Assembly (NCBI GenBank): GCA_905331475.1
Contig: CAJNYU010000026.1
Location: 124,001 to 188,000 of the forward strand
Direction: 5' to 3'
DNA length: 64,000 nucleotides
Origin: Rotaria socialis
Taxonomy: Eukaryota; Rotifera; Eurotatoria; Philodinida; Philodinidae
The position numbers were made by a program, and so were the translations under genes. Below the pieces are notes generated by a model, which saw only the letters and a list, made by a program, of their open reading frames with translations, did no database searches and had not been told where the DNA came from. Positions 13,211 through 26,200 of this stretch are shown piece by piece. Position 1 is the first letter of the stretch, and every line of letters starts with the position of its first letter.

Positions 13211-16200
13211 ATACAAAAAGATTAAATAAAACGAATTTCTTCTTCTTCTTTTCTTTTTCTTTCACCGGTGTGTATGTTTGCGTATTCATTCATTCTGGGT
13301 TTTTCTGTTGTTACATTTCACGCAAAAAAAACTATCTAGACTCTCGCGCTTTGTTTTTCTTTTTTCTAGTCGCACTTTTTCTGTATGTCTTTGTCGGCCA
13401 TTTTCCTTTCTTTTTTTTTCCCCCGTTGTTGTTGCTGTTGTCTATTCGCGCGATCAATATGTAGTTCATTTTGTTTTTTTTTGATTATTATTTCGACTTA
13501 TGGGATATCTTAGGAAGAAAAACACGTATTACTTTGCTGTAGTTTAGTTTTGTGTGTTTAAAAAACAAACTTATTCGTTTTTTTTTGTCTCAGGTTCTTC
13601 TTTTGTTTAAAAAAAAATTAGGTAGGTACTTACCATGACTTTATCTCGTACTCCGGTCTCGCATTGTAATACATCTATGTATCTGTGTTTTCTTTTTTCG
13701 AGCAAGATTAATGTTATCCTTGCGCGATCGATTTTCGTGTTCTTCTTTAGTATTTCAAACAGCACACTCCTATTTGAACAGTCTTCTCATTTATTAACTC
13801 TCATTGATTGTGTAGGAAAACCGAGCCTGTTAACTTTTGTTGGTTTTTGTTTTTCTCGTCACATTTCGTATGTGAAATGGATGAGCTCTTGTTGTTGGTT
13901 ATTTGGTTTTTGTGTGTAGATGTTTTTGCTGCTTTTCCGTTTTTTGCCTTCTCGCTCTCGTTCTTTTTTATTTCTTCGCGCAAACTACTATACAAGCAGG
14001 TTAAACACGGTCTCTTGTTTGTTTCTTTGTTATTGTTTTTTTTTCATCATTATTTTTCTATAACTTCTCTCTGTGGATTTCAACCAGGAATTATTGTGTT
14101 GAACATGTTGACAATTGTACTCCAGTAAGGAGATAAACATAACGAAACAAAAAAGAAAGGAGAACTTTAAAGCATAAACAAACTTTATTGAATTGATCAA
14201 CCGTGTCGTTTCTTCTTCTTTTTTGAATAAAACAACAAAACACGAAATTAACGAAATGAAAAAAAAAATATGCATGATTTTTGGCATCATTGAATTAGGG
14301 CCAACGAAAACATATTTACCAACGGAATCATCTTATCGGTTGTTTGCTTTTATAATAACTCGTGATCACCTCGAGTGAGACTTCAGTTTTTTTTTTCATT
14401 GAGCTCATTCTTTGTGTGTCTGAAGTGTGCTCTTTTCGTACGAGCACGATCATATTTATTTCGGTATTACAATATACATCCAAGAAAGCGAGAAATCAGA
14501 CAAATCCTTTTCATTGGCTGCAAACATGTAAAAGAAGTTATAAGTCAGTTCGAAGCATTCAGTTAACTATTACGACTTTTGATATCAGACATGATGCATA
14601 AGTCTACAATCCGAATTTTGTTGTTGTGATTTTCAAAGTCGATAATCAAGTAACGCACATACAAAAAAAAAGCAATGATAACTCCAATCGATTGAAAGAT
14701 GATTATTGACTCTTTTTTTTTTGATACAGTTAAAAAAGAACAATACAAGAATATAACTGATAGAAAGAAATCGTTCCTATTGGATCAACAGAGATTATAT
14801 GATACATGATACGAATACTTACTAGGAATAAAAGAGTACACAAGAGTCTTTAGTTTTCTTTTTTGCAAAATAATCCTTTCAATGATATTGTGATTATGAA
14901 CGGAGACCTCACGAATGTTCGATTTTTCTTTATGTAACGTGACACATAACTTTTGATTTGGATAAAATTATTATGCTGAAATAAACATTATTATCATTTT
15001 CGTTTGCATTGATAGATGATGGTAAAAATATTTTTATTGCACATTTTTTGTTGTGACCAAAAGTGACAAAAATAGTATAGTGGTAAACATTTGTATAGTA
15101 GTTTACAAGTTTAAATGGCTGTTACTATTACATCACATTAAACCCACAGGCTAGAATAACAATATGTTTCAATCAACTATAAAAACAGTATCTTCCTGTG
15201 AGATAACAATAGAATAAAAACTCATTCTACTACATAATCATTTACAGATCTCACACACATACTGGTGTTAAACGATAAGAACATTTATTCTGGCAGAGTG
15301 AAAAGGTTGAATTTGTCATTTTGAACGTACAGCTAGCGCCTTCTATTTTTATTCAATCAATTCTTATTGGACATTGAAAATTTTTTTTCTTAAAAAAAAG
15401 AACGGTGCTCATAAAATGAATCATCCTATCATTGAAGTGCACACTTCAGTTTACCTGCTTCGTTTGCATACAGTTCAATTTCTTTGTCTTGAATATTTTA
15501 TGAAATCAATTTGCTTATTGATACTTTTCTTCTTTACCTGTTTTTCTTTTATCTTGTTAATATTTTGAGAAAAACATAATTCCAATACATGTTTACATAC
15601 CATTTATCCTCGGTTTAACAACTTGTATGTGCGTTCGTGCAACGATGCTTACAAAAGAATCTCTATGAATACTCGACACTATATTTTTTTGTATTCATCA
15701 TTAACAGGTTATTACACAACAGACGAACATCTATTCTAACGTTATGTTTGTCAATTAGTTCGAGACGTGATTTTTTTCTTCTTTATCGTCCATTGAAGAA
15801 AGGGCTCGGGCTCAACAGAGGGAAATAGAGAGAGAGAGAGAGAGAGAGAAAAAGAGAAAGAATGAAGAAACGTGTTGTAATAGTTAGTCGATCTTTAAAA
15901 ACAATATAGATAGAAAAAAATTCAAAAGCAAACACTTTTTTTTGTTGTTTTTGCACTATAGAATATATATATGTATATATTCTTTTTTTACTTGATGGAG
16001 TAATGATATAGTGGCATTCGACAGGTAAGTTATTGTTGTTGAGCAATACAAGTAAAGAGAATAATCCGTCTGTGCAGTCGATATTTACTGTCTACCTTTT
16101 TGCTCTTTATTTACGGATTTATCTTTGGTGAATGTCTTTTCATTTGTCTGATCAAAGAAAGAAGAAAAAAACCAATAGTTTGGCTATCATTTTCTAGATC

Positions 16201-16218
16201 AGGTATTTTTTACCATTA
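13211..16218. other. 3 kb non-coding stretch after the RRM gene
   Basis: The first part is very T-rich on the + strand and is probably a long 3'UTR. Several open frames of 60-100 codons exist, but they are Phe/Ser/Leu-rich translations of the T-rich sequence with no family resemblance. A GA microsatellite lies at about 15828-15849. An acceptor-like 'ttttctag' ends at 16197, 22 nt before the CLIC start. Confidence 0.5.
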
Positions 16219-17108
16219 ATGGAATCAATCAATCCGCATGTACCGTCCGTGGCATTATTTGTCACTGTAAGTTTATTGTTTGACTTTTTTTTTCGTTTCA
16301 AAAAAACTCTTGTAATTATTTCGTTTTTAAAGCGATCTGAAATTGATTTTTCTCATCGTTCACCGAATCCAATATGTCAACGATGGTTTATGGTTTTATA
16401 TCTGAAATCTGAAGCTAAAGAACTTGCATTAACAGTAAATAATTATTCTCTATTAAATAAAAAAAATGATCGCTCGTATATTTTCAGGTTTATCCTGTCA
16501 ATATGAAAAATCCTGAACAAGAATTTAAAAAAGCATACAATTCGAATCCACCTGTTGTTGTATTTCATGAAACAACTGATAAAACATCTCAAGTTGTTCT
16601 AACTGATAATCGTGATATTGAAGCTGAAATCAGCAAACGTTTTCCAGTTATGAATATGAATTCTTTAAAAGAAGCTGAAGATGTTTGTTCAAATGTTTAC
16701 ATTAAATTTCATCCATATTTAAAATCATCAACAGGTGATCTACACGAACCAATGAAATTACGGACATTGTTAACCGAATTAAAACGCATTAATGATTATC
16801 TTGAAGAAACAGGAACAAAATTTTTATCGGGAAACGAAATGACATTTATCGATTGTGACATTATGCCTAAATTACAACATATACGTGTTGCAGGAAAATA
16901 TTTTAAAAATTTAGATATACCAAATGAATATCATGCTTTATGGGCATACATGGAACGTTGTTATCAAACAAAAGCATTTCAAGAATCATGTCCGTTTGAT
17001 CAAGATATATTAATGCATTATGAAGGAAAAGTTGATTCTCATAATAAACCGTTTGGTAAAACACCAACATTACAACAGCCAACAATGACATTAACTATAC
17101 CAGAATGA
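16219..17108 (+). CDS. CLIC: Chloride intracellular channel (CLIC/EXC-4) family protein, GST fold
   Basis: Three exons: 16219-16266, 16333-16434 and 16488-17108. The first residues 'PSVALFVT' form the start of the thioredoxin-fold domain. Then comes 'SPNPICQRWFMVLYLKSEAK', matching the conserved CLIC block around the redox-site and putative transmembrane segment. The all-helical C-domain is well kept: 'GTKFLSGNEMTFIDCDIMPK', 'KYFKNLDIPNEYHALWAYME' and 'RCYQTKAFQESCPFDQDI' align with the CLIC1 positions from memory. The first residue of the glutaredoxin-like CxxS/CxxC motif is Asn here (N-P-I-C), so only the fourth-position Cys remains. Length, about 256 residues, is typical. CLICs exist as soluble oxidoreductase-like and membrane-inserted forms; in worms EXC-4 shapes tubular lumens. 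The C-terminus has an extra Pro/Thr-rich tail of about 20 residues. Intron 1 is 66 nt and stop-free in frame. Confidence 0.9.
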
Positions 17109-18842
17109 ATTTAAGACTAAATAAATTTAATATATATATATACATATAGTTAGATAGATATTCAAAATTCGAATGACTTTTGTGTGCAGGTTGTTTCGCA
17201 TGTTGAATGAACAACTTGTTTTTTGTTTTCTTTGGCTGTGGCACTCGTATGTCAATCTCATATTTTGCTGCTTTGTTAAATCATGTTTCTCTCTCTCTCC
17301 CTCTGTGGTGTATTGTCAACTTTTTATTTGTCTAACGAACTCAAAACGATTGATCTTTTTCTCAGACAAATTAAAATAAAGCATTCATTCTGTTTTGTTT
17401 TTTATTTTACATGTTGACATTTTAAATAGAGAAGATATAAAAAAGTCAACTCGTTCGACAATATTTATCTAGAGCTGAATTTTAAAACATAAGGAATATT
17501 TGTATAATTTAGAAGTCAATCAAATCATGTAGAAACAATGTAGTTTACATCTAATATTGAAGTCTTGTATTTTGAAATTGAATTATGTGAAGATAATTTG
17601 ACTCTGGCGAAGCAATATAATAGTGTCGCTATGAATATTTTATTTTGACCTTGTATAATTTTTGCATACAAGAATATTCTAGAGGGACTTTCGGTTCCGG
17701 AATGAAAATTTTGACTGAAACCAAAATAGATCCGATCGAATTTGTAGATTTATTCTAATTATATACTGTGAAGCACTATTAAAGATCCGAGCTTTGGTTT
17801 TTCTTGTTAGACTTTCATAAATAAAATCTTGAAAGTGCATAGTCAATAGAATGGTCTGTTATATTTTTAAATCGAAGATGATACAAGTACCACCAACAAC
17901 GATGATTCTATGTGAAGTATGTCGGAGGAAGAAATTATCTGTAATGTTGAAGTTTCATTCAAATTGAGCTGTTTCATCTCATTAAATAATGATTTACTTG
18001 AATGATTTCACCTATTGTCGAGAACAATTGCAATTTTATTGACCTAACTACTATTTAGCTATGATATAATGAGTATAATTAGTTTCTTTACCCTAGTGAT
18101 ATGCGAGTACCAGCAGTGAATAACACAAACACAAAATTGTTGCATTTTGATTTTGCTTGGTTGATTGAACAACATCTTACTCCCCATGGCATTTCATGGT
18201 AAGCTTATTGAGAATAAAAGAAGTTTATCTATGCTTAAAATGAGCGTTTTTTCTATGGTGATTCAAAGAAAAGCTTAAAGTCATAAGTATTTCTATTTAG
18301 TTCAAGAATATAAAATAGCGAAGTAGTCACTATAGTTCTATTATAAATATACAAAAAGATAAACTTATCAAGGTGATCCATTGCTTATACCTATTGTTAA
18401 ATATAAAATCCATTATCACATTGAATGGGTTCTTTTCTGGAAAACAAATACATAGGGGCTCTCAAATAGCGATATAAGTCAACAAATGACTAGTTCAAAA
18501 CTTGTCTAATGGAAGCCTCGGGTAGTCAAACATGTTACAAGAAGTGTTCTAACGGAGGTAAATAAAGATTAGTTACTCTCGTTGGAGAGTATACTAAAAG
18601 TGAGCATAGTTCCATAATGGATGATTACTGTCAATGTCAGTAATGCTCAAAGCAATAGTTTCTTGTCTAGTGAACACATTAGTCAATGTGAAGAATCAAT
18701 CATACTTGATTGACTACTCTAATGATCTGCATATGCGTAATTATGAAAGATCTTTACGTAAAACGAAGAAGAAGGAAAAACGAGAAGACTTTTTTTTCTT
18801 CTATTATTAATAAAATCTTTCTTGCATGACAATAAAATAAGT
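17109..18842. other. Intergenic between convergent CLIC and LRR genes
   Basis: It contains AATAAA signals for CLIC polyadenylation at about 17119 and 17375 and, on the minus strand, for the LRR gene near 18810-18835. Nothing else is recognised. Confidence 0.5.
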
Positions 18843-20312
18843 TTACAAATACAGAAACGCTAATAACAACAAAGATAGTACATATGAAAAAAATGAATAT
18901 AAAGATGTTGATACAGATGTATGTTTTTTTTGAACAATAGCATTTGTTTTCTCTGTGTCTATAGGTGTTGTTGTTGATTTTAATTTTCTATCTTGACATA
19001 AACGATCACACTGAATGTCTGATGTGCAATTCAAATACTTGTCTAAATCATATATAGGCATTGGCAGGTTCAAATGATTTTTCAATTGTTGATAATAAGC
19101 TGCTTCGAATAATGTATTATTTGTAACTAAACAAGAGTGTTCCGGTTTAAATAGACGATTTATGTCTTTTTCTTTTTTCATTTTTAATTTAAATATATTC
19201 ATCAATTGACAATCACATTGAGCTTTTGTTTGACTATCTTGTTTAATATCTAAATTAGGATAATTTAATAATAGACAACCATCCAATGGCGATAATTGAT
19301 TTGGCTTGCGAACATTTATATCTAAATGTGCTAATTTTTCGATGCCACAAAAAGCATTTGTATCAATATATTGCAATGGATTTCCAATTAATATTAGTCT
19401 CCGAAGTTTTGGTACACCTTCAAATGTATATTCATCAATATACTCGATTAGATTCGACGATAAATCGATTTGATCAATCGTACTCGATTGTAAACCATCG
19501 ATATTTGACAATTGATCGTATGCAAAATCGATATATTTTAAATTTTTCAAGTGTTTCAATGATGATATCAATGACGGCCGATGAAATAATTGTGGTAGAT
19601 GCATTAAAACAAGATTTTGAAGAAATTTTAAATGTTCAATCGGCAACAATGTTGTTTGATGCGTATTGACTAATTTCAAATAGGTTAAATTGTTGCCAAT
19701 AGACGTTAAATTATGAAAACGATAATTATCGATAAATATTTCGCTTAATTCTAAACGATTTAGTTGCGGTAGTTGAGTTAATAATATTTCTAAATTTAAT
19801 TTTGTATCGTGCTTATGTACTTGATGGTAGTGAATCTTTTTTAGCGTTAATCCTTTCAATACTTTAAATGAATCAGAATAAAAAACGTCTTGAAAATTTC
19901 CGCTTGATGTTGCCAAAGAATTTATTGTTGAATTTTCAATATAAAGCTTTTCTAAATGATTTATTTTTGAAAATGACTCTTCGTTTAAATTCACTAGATT
20001 GCAATGACGCAAACGTAGCGAATTAATATTTAAATCGGCGAACGTTTTATCGCCGATTTGTAGATCTTGTGAGCATGATTCGAATTCGATCGTATGATAT
20101 TGTATATTAGGTAGAAAATGTGGTACGTAAGAATGACCAACGCATTTTAATGATATGCCTTTTGATGTATTTTCACAGTCGCATTGTTGCTGTATTTCAA
20201 ATGGATAGTATTGAGCGCATAGGGAATTTGTTATAAATGATGGTTGAGCACGCGTTAATGAAATGATTAGAAATATTAAATAGACAACGTAATACATCGA
20301 TTTGCAATACAT
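18843..20312 (-). CDS. Secreted or membrane-anchored leucine-rich-repeat protein 1
   Basis: A single-exon frame of 489 residues. The N-terminus (MYCKSMYYVVYLIFLIISLT) is a signal peptide, followed by a Cys-rich LRRNT-like cap with 'QQQCDCENTSKGISLKC'. At least eight LRRs follow, for example 'LEKLYIENSTINSLA', 'LNRLELSEIFIDNYRF', 'STIDQIDLSSNLIEYIDEYTFEGV' and 'LRRLILIGNPLQYIDTNAF'. A C-terminal Cys cluster ('AQCDCQLMN', later 'CTSDIQCDRLC') resembles an LRRCT cap. A Ser/Thr-rich stalk and a hydrophobic tail (about the last 20 residues, ending LLLLAFLYL with no cytoplasmic part) suggest a GPI anchor. Its minus-strand neighbour 10 kb away has the same architecture. 'tatttcag' lies directly before the ATG. 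Role: cell-surface binding or adhesion; the ligand is unknown. Confidence 0.85.
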   Translation of the reverse strand: MYCKSMYYVVYLIFLIISLTRAQPSFITNSLCAQYYPFEIQQQCDCENTSKGISLKCVGHSYVPHFLPNIQYHTIEFESCSQDLQIGDKTFADLNINSLRLRHCNLVNLNEESFSKINHLEKLYIENSTINSLATSSGNFQDVFYSDSFKVLKGLTLKKIHYHQVHKHDTKLNLEILLTQLPQLNRLELSEIFIDNYRFHNLTSIGNNLTYLKLVNTHQTTLLPIEHLKFLQNLVLMHLPQLFHRPSLISSLKHLKNLKYIDFAYDQLSNIDGLQSSTIDQIDLSSNLIEYIDEYTFEGVPKLRRLILIGNPLQYIDTNAFCGIEKLAHLDINVRKPNQLSPLDGCLLLNYPNLDIKQDSQTKAQCDCQLMNIFKLKMKKEKDINRLFKPEHSCLVTNNTLFEAAYYQQLKNHLNLPMPIYDLDKYLNCTSDIQCDRLCQDRKLKSTTTPIDTEKTNAIVQKKHTSVSTSLYSFFSYVLSLLLLAFLYL

Positions 20313-20335
20313 CTGAAATACAAGAGAATAGATAC

Positions 20336-20368
<33 letters not shown>

Positions 20369-22845
20369 TTTTAGAAAAAAAGAAACGATGAAGGAGTTTG
20401 AATAATAGAAGAGAAAATTATGACGGATTGCTGTTTGTAGTGTATACTGATGGCAAACAAATTAATTCATATGCGAATAGATTTTCTTATCGCCAAGTGA
20501 CCTGGTAAAATTTATGTCAACAAAATGTACAGATTTTAATTAATACGTATGAGAGACTTTTCCGATCTTAATATCGATGTATGACTATTTATATAATAAT
20601 AGGAATATATGACAAAATTACAATTTATTTTCTAATTACTTCATCTGTTCGACACAGATTCATGTGTAGACCTTAGTACTATGGAGAAAAATAACTTTGA
20701 ACAAGTGACTAACAGCTGTCTGTGTTAAATCATTCGTCGGACAGCATGCTGATGATGTTGTGATGTACACCTGCTCTCATGGTTCGTTAGCGGGTATAGT
20801 GTATTCAAGATCTATGCGCACCAGCTTGGCCTTCTACTCAGAAGCCTATCTGCGAAACGATATCGAGTAATTAAATATGCTGTTAAGTAGCTCGAAGGCA
20901 AGAGTTTTGTGGTTGTGTTGACAGTTTCTATTGTATTTTTCAATAAGAAATTATAGAATATAATTTCGGTGGTTTCGGTTACAAGTTATGACAAGTCTAA
21001 AACTTATTACCATTTTCAGAACCTAAAATATATGAATATATTATATATTGTATACGAATAATGCAATTTGGTTTATATGTCATGTTGATAGAAAATGTTG
21101 GTTTGAGATCTTCAAGATAAGAAAATATAGTGATACGCAAAGATGAATTGTTCATGCTGAGTGGAATCGACTGATCTCTTACTGCATGTGCAGCGCTATC
21201 TATCATATCCTGGCCAATAGAGTTGAACTTTAAAAGATAATGTAATCTTCTAATATGTAACTTCGGCAATCGAAATAGATTTCTTTTTTTTCTGGTGTTT
21301 CTCTTTGTGAAAAATTACTCAATAAGTAAATGTCTATTCGAACACTATTAATCAATGGTTCTATCTATCAAGAAGATTGAATCTCACATATTTGCCCTTA
21401 GCGAAGGATTAGAAGGAACAAAAAAAAAACTTCAGAAGAATTTATGCTCAATGTAACTTCTGTGATAAGTCAAAGAAGACTGCCGAATAATTTTCTTTGT
21501 GCCGTAATTAATGTATCAATATTTTTTGACAGGTAAATTGAACACATAAAACGACATCCGATTAGAATATTTTATTCATGAGAAATTTATTATTTTAAGA
21601 AAGAAAATATTTGAAATAAATAATGAAAAATTCTTAAATGGCATGTCAAATTATATTATTCATGAACGCCGAAAGACAATAGAAACAGATAATCATTTAA
21701 TTACGAAATAGAATATAGTGCGTGTCATACAAACAATAGTTTTCAATGTCAATAGAAAAAAAATGTCTACTTACCTTGAATAAAACCAGAACGTTTATGT
21801 GCGCGATGCTCAAATTTGTCGGAAATATATCGCTATATATATATATATACATTAAACGGATTTTTATTTCCGTTTTATTCATAACGTAATCGGAGTATGG
21901 AACAAAGAAATTTGTACTATTTAAATGAATTGATAAAAAAGAAGCGGATAAAAAAGCTGCTTAAAAAGAAAAGCTTTCCTTTCTCTCTGATCCATTTATA
22001 GTTTCAGTCCCATTTGAGACGACATATACTACGGTTGACTGCCAATCTATCCTGTTAATGTTCTCATGCGAAGGCACAAATGCGTAAAATGGAGAGACAG
22101 AGAGGAGAGGGAGGAAAAAAAACTAGGGAAAACGTGCGTTCCATCACAAACCGGAACTGTCGATCGATTTTTTTTTGTTTGAAGGAAAAAAGACGGGAGA
22201 ATAAACACGAATGTATGTGTTCACTTTTCTATGTATGTCAAATGTTATAACTATTGATTCGATCTTCTTTTTTTCCTACGTGCTCTAAGGGCACCATCAC
22301 CACCACCACTCGAATAGTACCGTGGTGTTGGCTATTCTTCTGTCCTACTCTTACTCTTACTCTTATGGTAATCAGCTCGCGTTGTTGGCCTATTTTTCCT
22401 TGCATGTTCTCTTATTCTCTAGCGCTCGTTTTTTTGGTTCTACTATTTACCCTAAATTAAATGAAAGAGAACAGCAAGAAGCGGAAATGCACTAACGTCA
22501 ATGCGACCTATGGTCAATAGAATATCCATTTCGAATGTTCAGTTCTGTTTACGTGCAGTAAAGGTAATCAGCACGCGCATGCACGACGTTGACAGCAATA
22601 GATGTCTTTTTTTCTTCTAACATAACACGCTAGAGTCAGTTAAATAGACAGATGGCTGAATAAACTAAAAAGAGTAAGAGACAAAAAAAAAGGTGAAAGA
22701 TCGAAGTCATCGAGCACGATCACATGTAGACAGGACATAAAGTCATCATTCATCACATTCGAGATGATGATATGTAGCTATGTAGATGCAAGCATGAGGC
22801 ACACTTGCTCCTCCTTTTTTCTCTTCTGGCTCATTGAATCGGTAC

Positions 22846-22848
<3 letters not shown>

Positions 22849-22876
<28 letters not shown>
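22849..22876. repeat. AT dinucleotide microsatellite
   Basis: A run of about 14 alternating AT units in the gene-poor stretch. It is one of several similar AT tracts in the window, which also occur inside introns at about 7432-7455 and 8139-8152. Confidence 0.9.
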
Positions 22877-22877
<1 letters not shown>

Positions 22878-23251
22878 CGAGACCAAACAACGATCATCAT
22901 CATCGCAATAATGAAGATTAGAAATCAAATTATCTATGAACGAGAGATGATTCTACTCATCAAGACGACCAAGCAGCCGTACTAATTCCATCAGAAAAGC
23001 AATTCATTAAGGCATAAGCACGATCGAAGCTAGCAAACAGCTTACCATGTAGACTGCTACTTTATACAACACATTGAGTTTCAAAAAAAAGACGTGTGAG
23101 TATGTGAGGTGGAGTGTCTGTTCAATGTTCATTTCTTCCTCTCTCTCTCTCTTCTTCCTTTATCCACTAATTCTTTCTTCGTTCGTTCACCCTCTCTCTC
23201 CCTTATTCTGTCTCACGCACATGCTGCTTGCCACCTAGTCAAGAGTAATGC

Positions 23252-23283
23252 CATTCATTCATTCATTCATTCATTCATTCATT
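23252..23283. repeat. ATTC tetranucleotide microsatellite
   Basis: Eight ATTC units in a row. A CT/TA compound tract follows at about 23358-23380, and a GAAC tetranucleotide run lies at about 24161-24183. Confidence 0.9.
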
Positions 23284-26200
23284 TTTTTTTCTCTGGATAC
23301 GAGCTGAACAAGTGTCCCACTCTCATTGTCGTGGTGGTACACATGCACAAATATCTATATATCTCTCTCTCTCTCTCTCTACATACATATATATTGGTGC
23401 ATATATGTGTGATGATGCAATCGTATAACTAATGGATAAAACGCAGACTACAAGAAACGCAAAAAGAATTTGTTTCTGGCACTGTCTGGTCGCAGAAAAA
23501 CTTTCTATGAAGAAAAAAAAAAGATAGATATTCACACCAACGATATCATACTATAAATACTTGAACTACATCAGCTTCATTGTCTTGTCTCTTGTTCTCA
23601 CCATTGAAATTATTATACTCGTGTACACAAAACTGATACGTGTCAGTTGCATAAAAAAAACTATCAAGACATCGGAGGTGGGGGGAAGAGACAGGGTTAC
23701 ACTACTGCTATCTTTTTCATTGTGTATACTCCTAATTCCTTTGTTTGACCAAGACTGTCGAGAGTTTGATGGTGTAATCAAATATGTGCTGTGTCGGTCA
23801 GTATAGTCATTTCGGTGCGAACAAATTCACTGTCATTCAATCTAATTGATAATAATATACTTAGTCCATTAAGTAGCGAGCATAATATGTCCTTGTCAAT
23901 TGAACAGTTAAGAGAACTTGCGCAACGCCTCCTTCTTTTATTCATACACAAATGTTGTTTTTGTCTTTGTGATGATAACACAAAGCTTTCAAGCTTGCTC
24001 TTTCTTTCTCTTCTCTCTTACTTGCTGTTCACATAATATATAGCTATGTGTAGATGCATACAGCAAATAGTCATGATGTGATGTGGTCAAGATGTATGTA
24101 CTCAAAATGTGTCTTGAAAAAAACCTACAAGACAAAAAGTGATTGAAAAGCAACAAATGTAAAAGAACGAACGAACGAACGAAAGAAATGAGAGTGATAA
24201 GATAGAGAGGAAAAAACTGGATGAAAGCAAATAACGGAAGGAAGAAAGAAAAGAGCAGAATGCTCAGGCCACTTTCTTCATCAATGTTCATCATTCACCC
24301 GACCTTGACCCATCCTCGTTCTTTCCAAACTCGGTTTTTTGTAGAAATTCAATGTACATATTGCTGCCAGTGGATGTGGGTGTGAAAATAACTTCGATCA
24401 ATCTCATTTGGTTTCTGTCATTTTTTCTTCTCCTTCGTTCTATTATCTGAATACTAATGATGACTATTAATGACATTCAATTTTCTAATTCACACAAAAA
24501 GAAAACACAACGAATACCTAAAAATGTCGAACCTGTTCTTTTATTTTCAATTCGATCTTAATGTTTGAACCCAAAAGTAAATTGACGGTATAGGACTACT
24601 ACGTCCGAGAATATACCCAGCAGGCATGAGTCTGAACGTCGTTGTTTGCATTGAACACCGACTAATAAGGCGTCTATATCAAGTTACATACATGCATACA
24701 AACGCGTATTGAATACATGCAGAGCGGTGCTATTTACCTTGAACAAGGTAGTTAGGCCGATTGATGTAGGCGACGATTGAACACTATGAATGCTTGAACT
24801 GTAGTCTTAGTCCATCATATGCTAATTGAAAAACGTTAAAGTTGATCGATAATATAATTCTTTTCAATTTGCAGCGCAATTCTTTGGTGACCGAACAGAA
24901 GACTGCCAACATGAATCGTCTTCAACATTTCTTGATTTTCACTTTTCTATCTTATATACATACAGCTGGTTCCTTTCTCTCTCTCTCTCTCTCAATGTGA
25001 ATACTTACATATATATATATATATATAGCTATCTATGTGCACCACCACCACCAATCTGCATCTATGAACACATAAGAAGAAGAAGAAGAAGAAAAACTGG
25101 GAGAATAATTTAAATATTAGTTGATTTCATTTTCTCACCAGGAGAAGAATAAGAAAAGAAAAGAGTATGTGATGTCTTTTTCAATAAAATGTATCTGTGT
25201 AAGTGGCATATCTCAAAAGATAAAAAAAAAGAAATCTTCAAGGGTAAACTCATCGTCCTTCTACATCATACTCTTCGTCCATGATAGTCGACGACAGTCA
25301 TAGGTTATGTTGACAGATCCTATGACAACATCTCATGTTATTATTAACCTCAAACTATTTGTGAAACTTGTAAATAGTCGAGACAGCTCTTCAGTTCATC
25401 ATACAACAGATGTCTTTCAAAATTGCCCAAGGGGCGATGAATAAAAAAAAAAACATAATCTAGATTCTATTTATCATGTGAACAGTTCAAAGTTGATGAT
25501 TAATCTTTTCACATCGTGGAACCATCTGTCAAACAAAAGTCGAACTATGACAAGAACAAACTTACCCAAATCTTGATAAGAAATACATATAGAAGAAGTA
25601 TGCTTGCGAAAAGAAAATGTGCAGAAAGTGGATCATGATTATCATGATAAATCAACATCAGCAAAAAGAAAAAAAAACTGTGGTCAAAATCTCGTCTGAC
25701 TTATTTTACTAATTGTTTATTATCTTAATATCAATGTCGAATAACAATACAATATAAGTAGCAAATAATCTGTTCCGATGAATATAACTAATCTGCTGTT
25801 TCCATAGCTAAACGCGCGGTTCAGCCTAAATATTATTTTCTATTACTTATCGTATTACTGTACTTATATAGCCAACAGACAATTAGCTCGGAGTATAAGT
25901 GCACAAAAAAAGGAAACCTTTTAAAAGTTGATTATTGTATTGGCAAACAAGAAAAAGTTCACTAGCTAAATGTCATACAGTAGGTCCATTATAATTTACC
26001 TGTTCTTTTCTCGGATTGATTCTATGCCAGTTGCTACTACTTACTCGTTACAATTCTTTATGGTAGTGCTTCCAGTTTGTCTTCTGTTTTCTTTTCTTCT
26101 GCTTCTTTTGATCGATATGATGGTGTATTGATGAGGCAAAACATTCTTTTTTCTATCTATGCATTCATTCATTCATTTATGTTATAGCCCTATCGAGCTT

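Noticed and set aside
13201..14128. Several overlapping 60-106 codon frames on both strands
   Set aside because: They are Phe/Ser/Leu-rich or Lys-rich translations of a T-rich region, most likely 3'UTR and spacer.
19286..19669. 127-codon plus-strand frame
   Set aside because: It is the antisense shadow of the minus-strand LRR coding sequence.
22254..24294. Cluster of 60-107 codon frames in the gene-poor stretch
   Set aside because: They run through microsatellites (AT, ATTC, CT, GAAC) and have no conserved motif.
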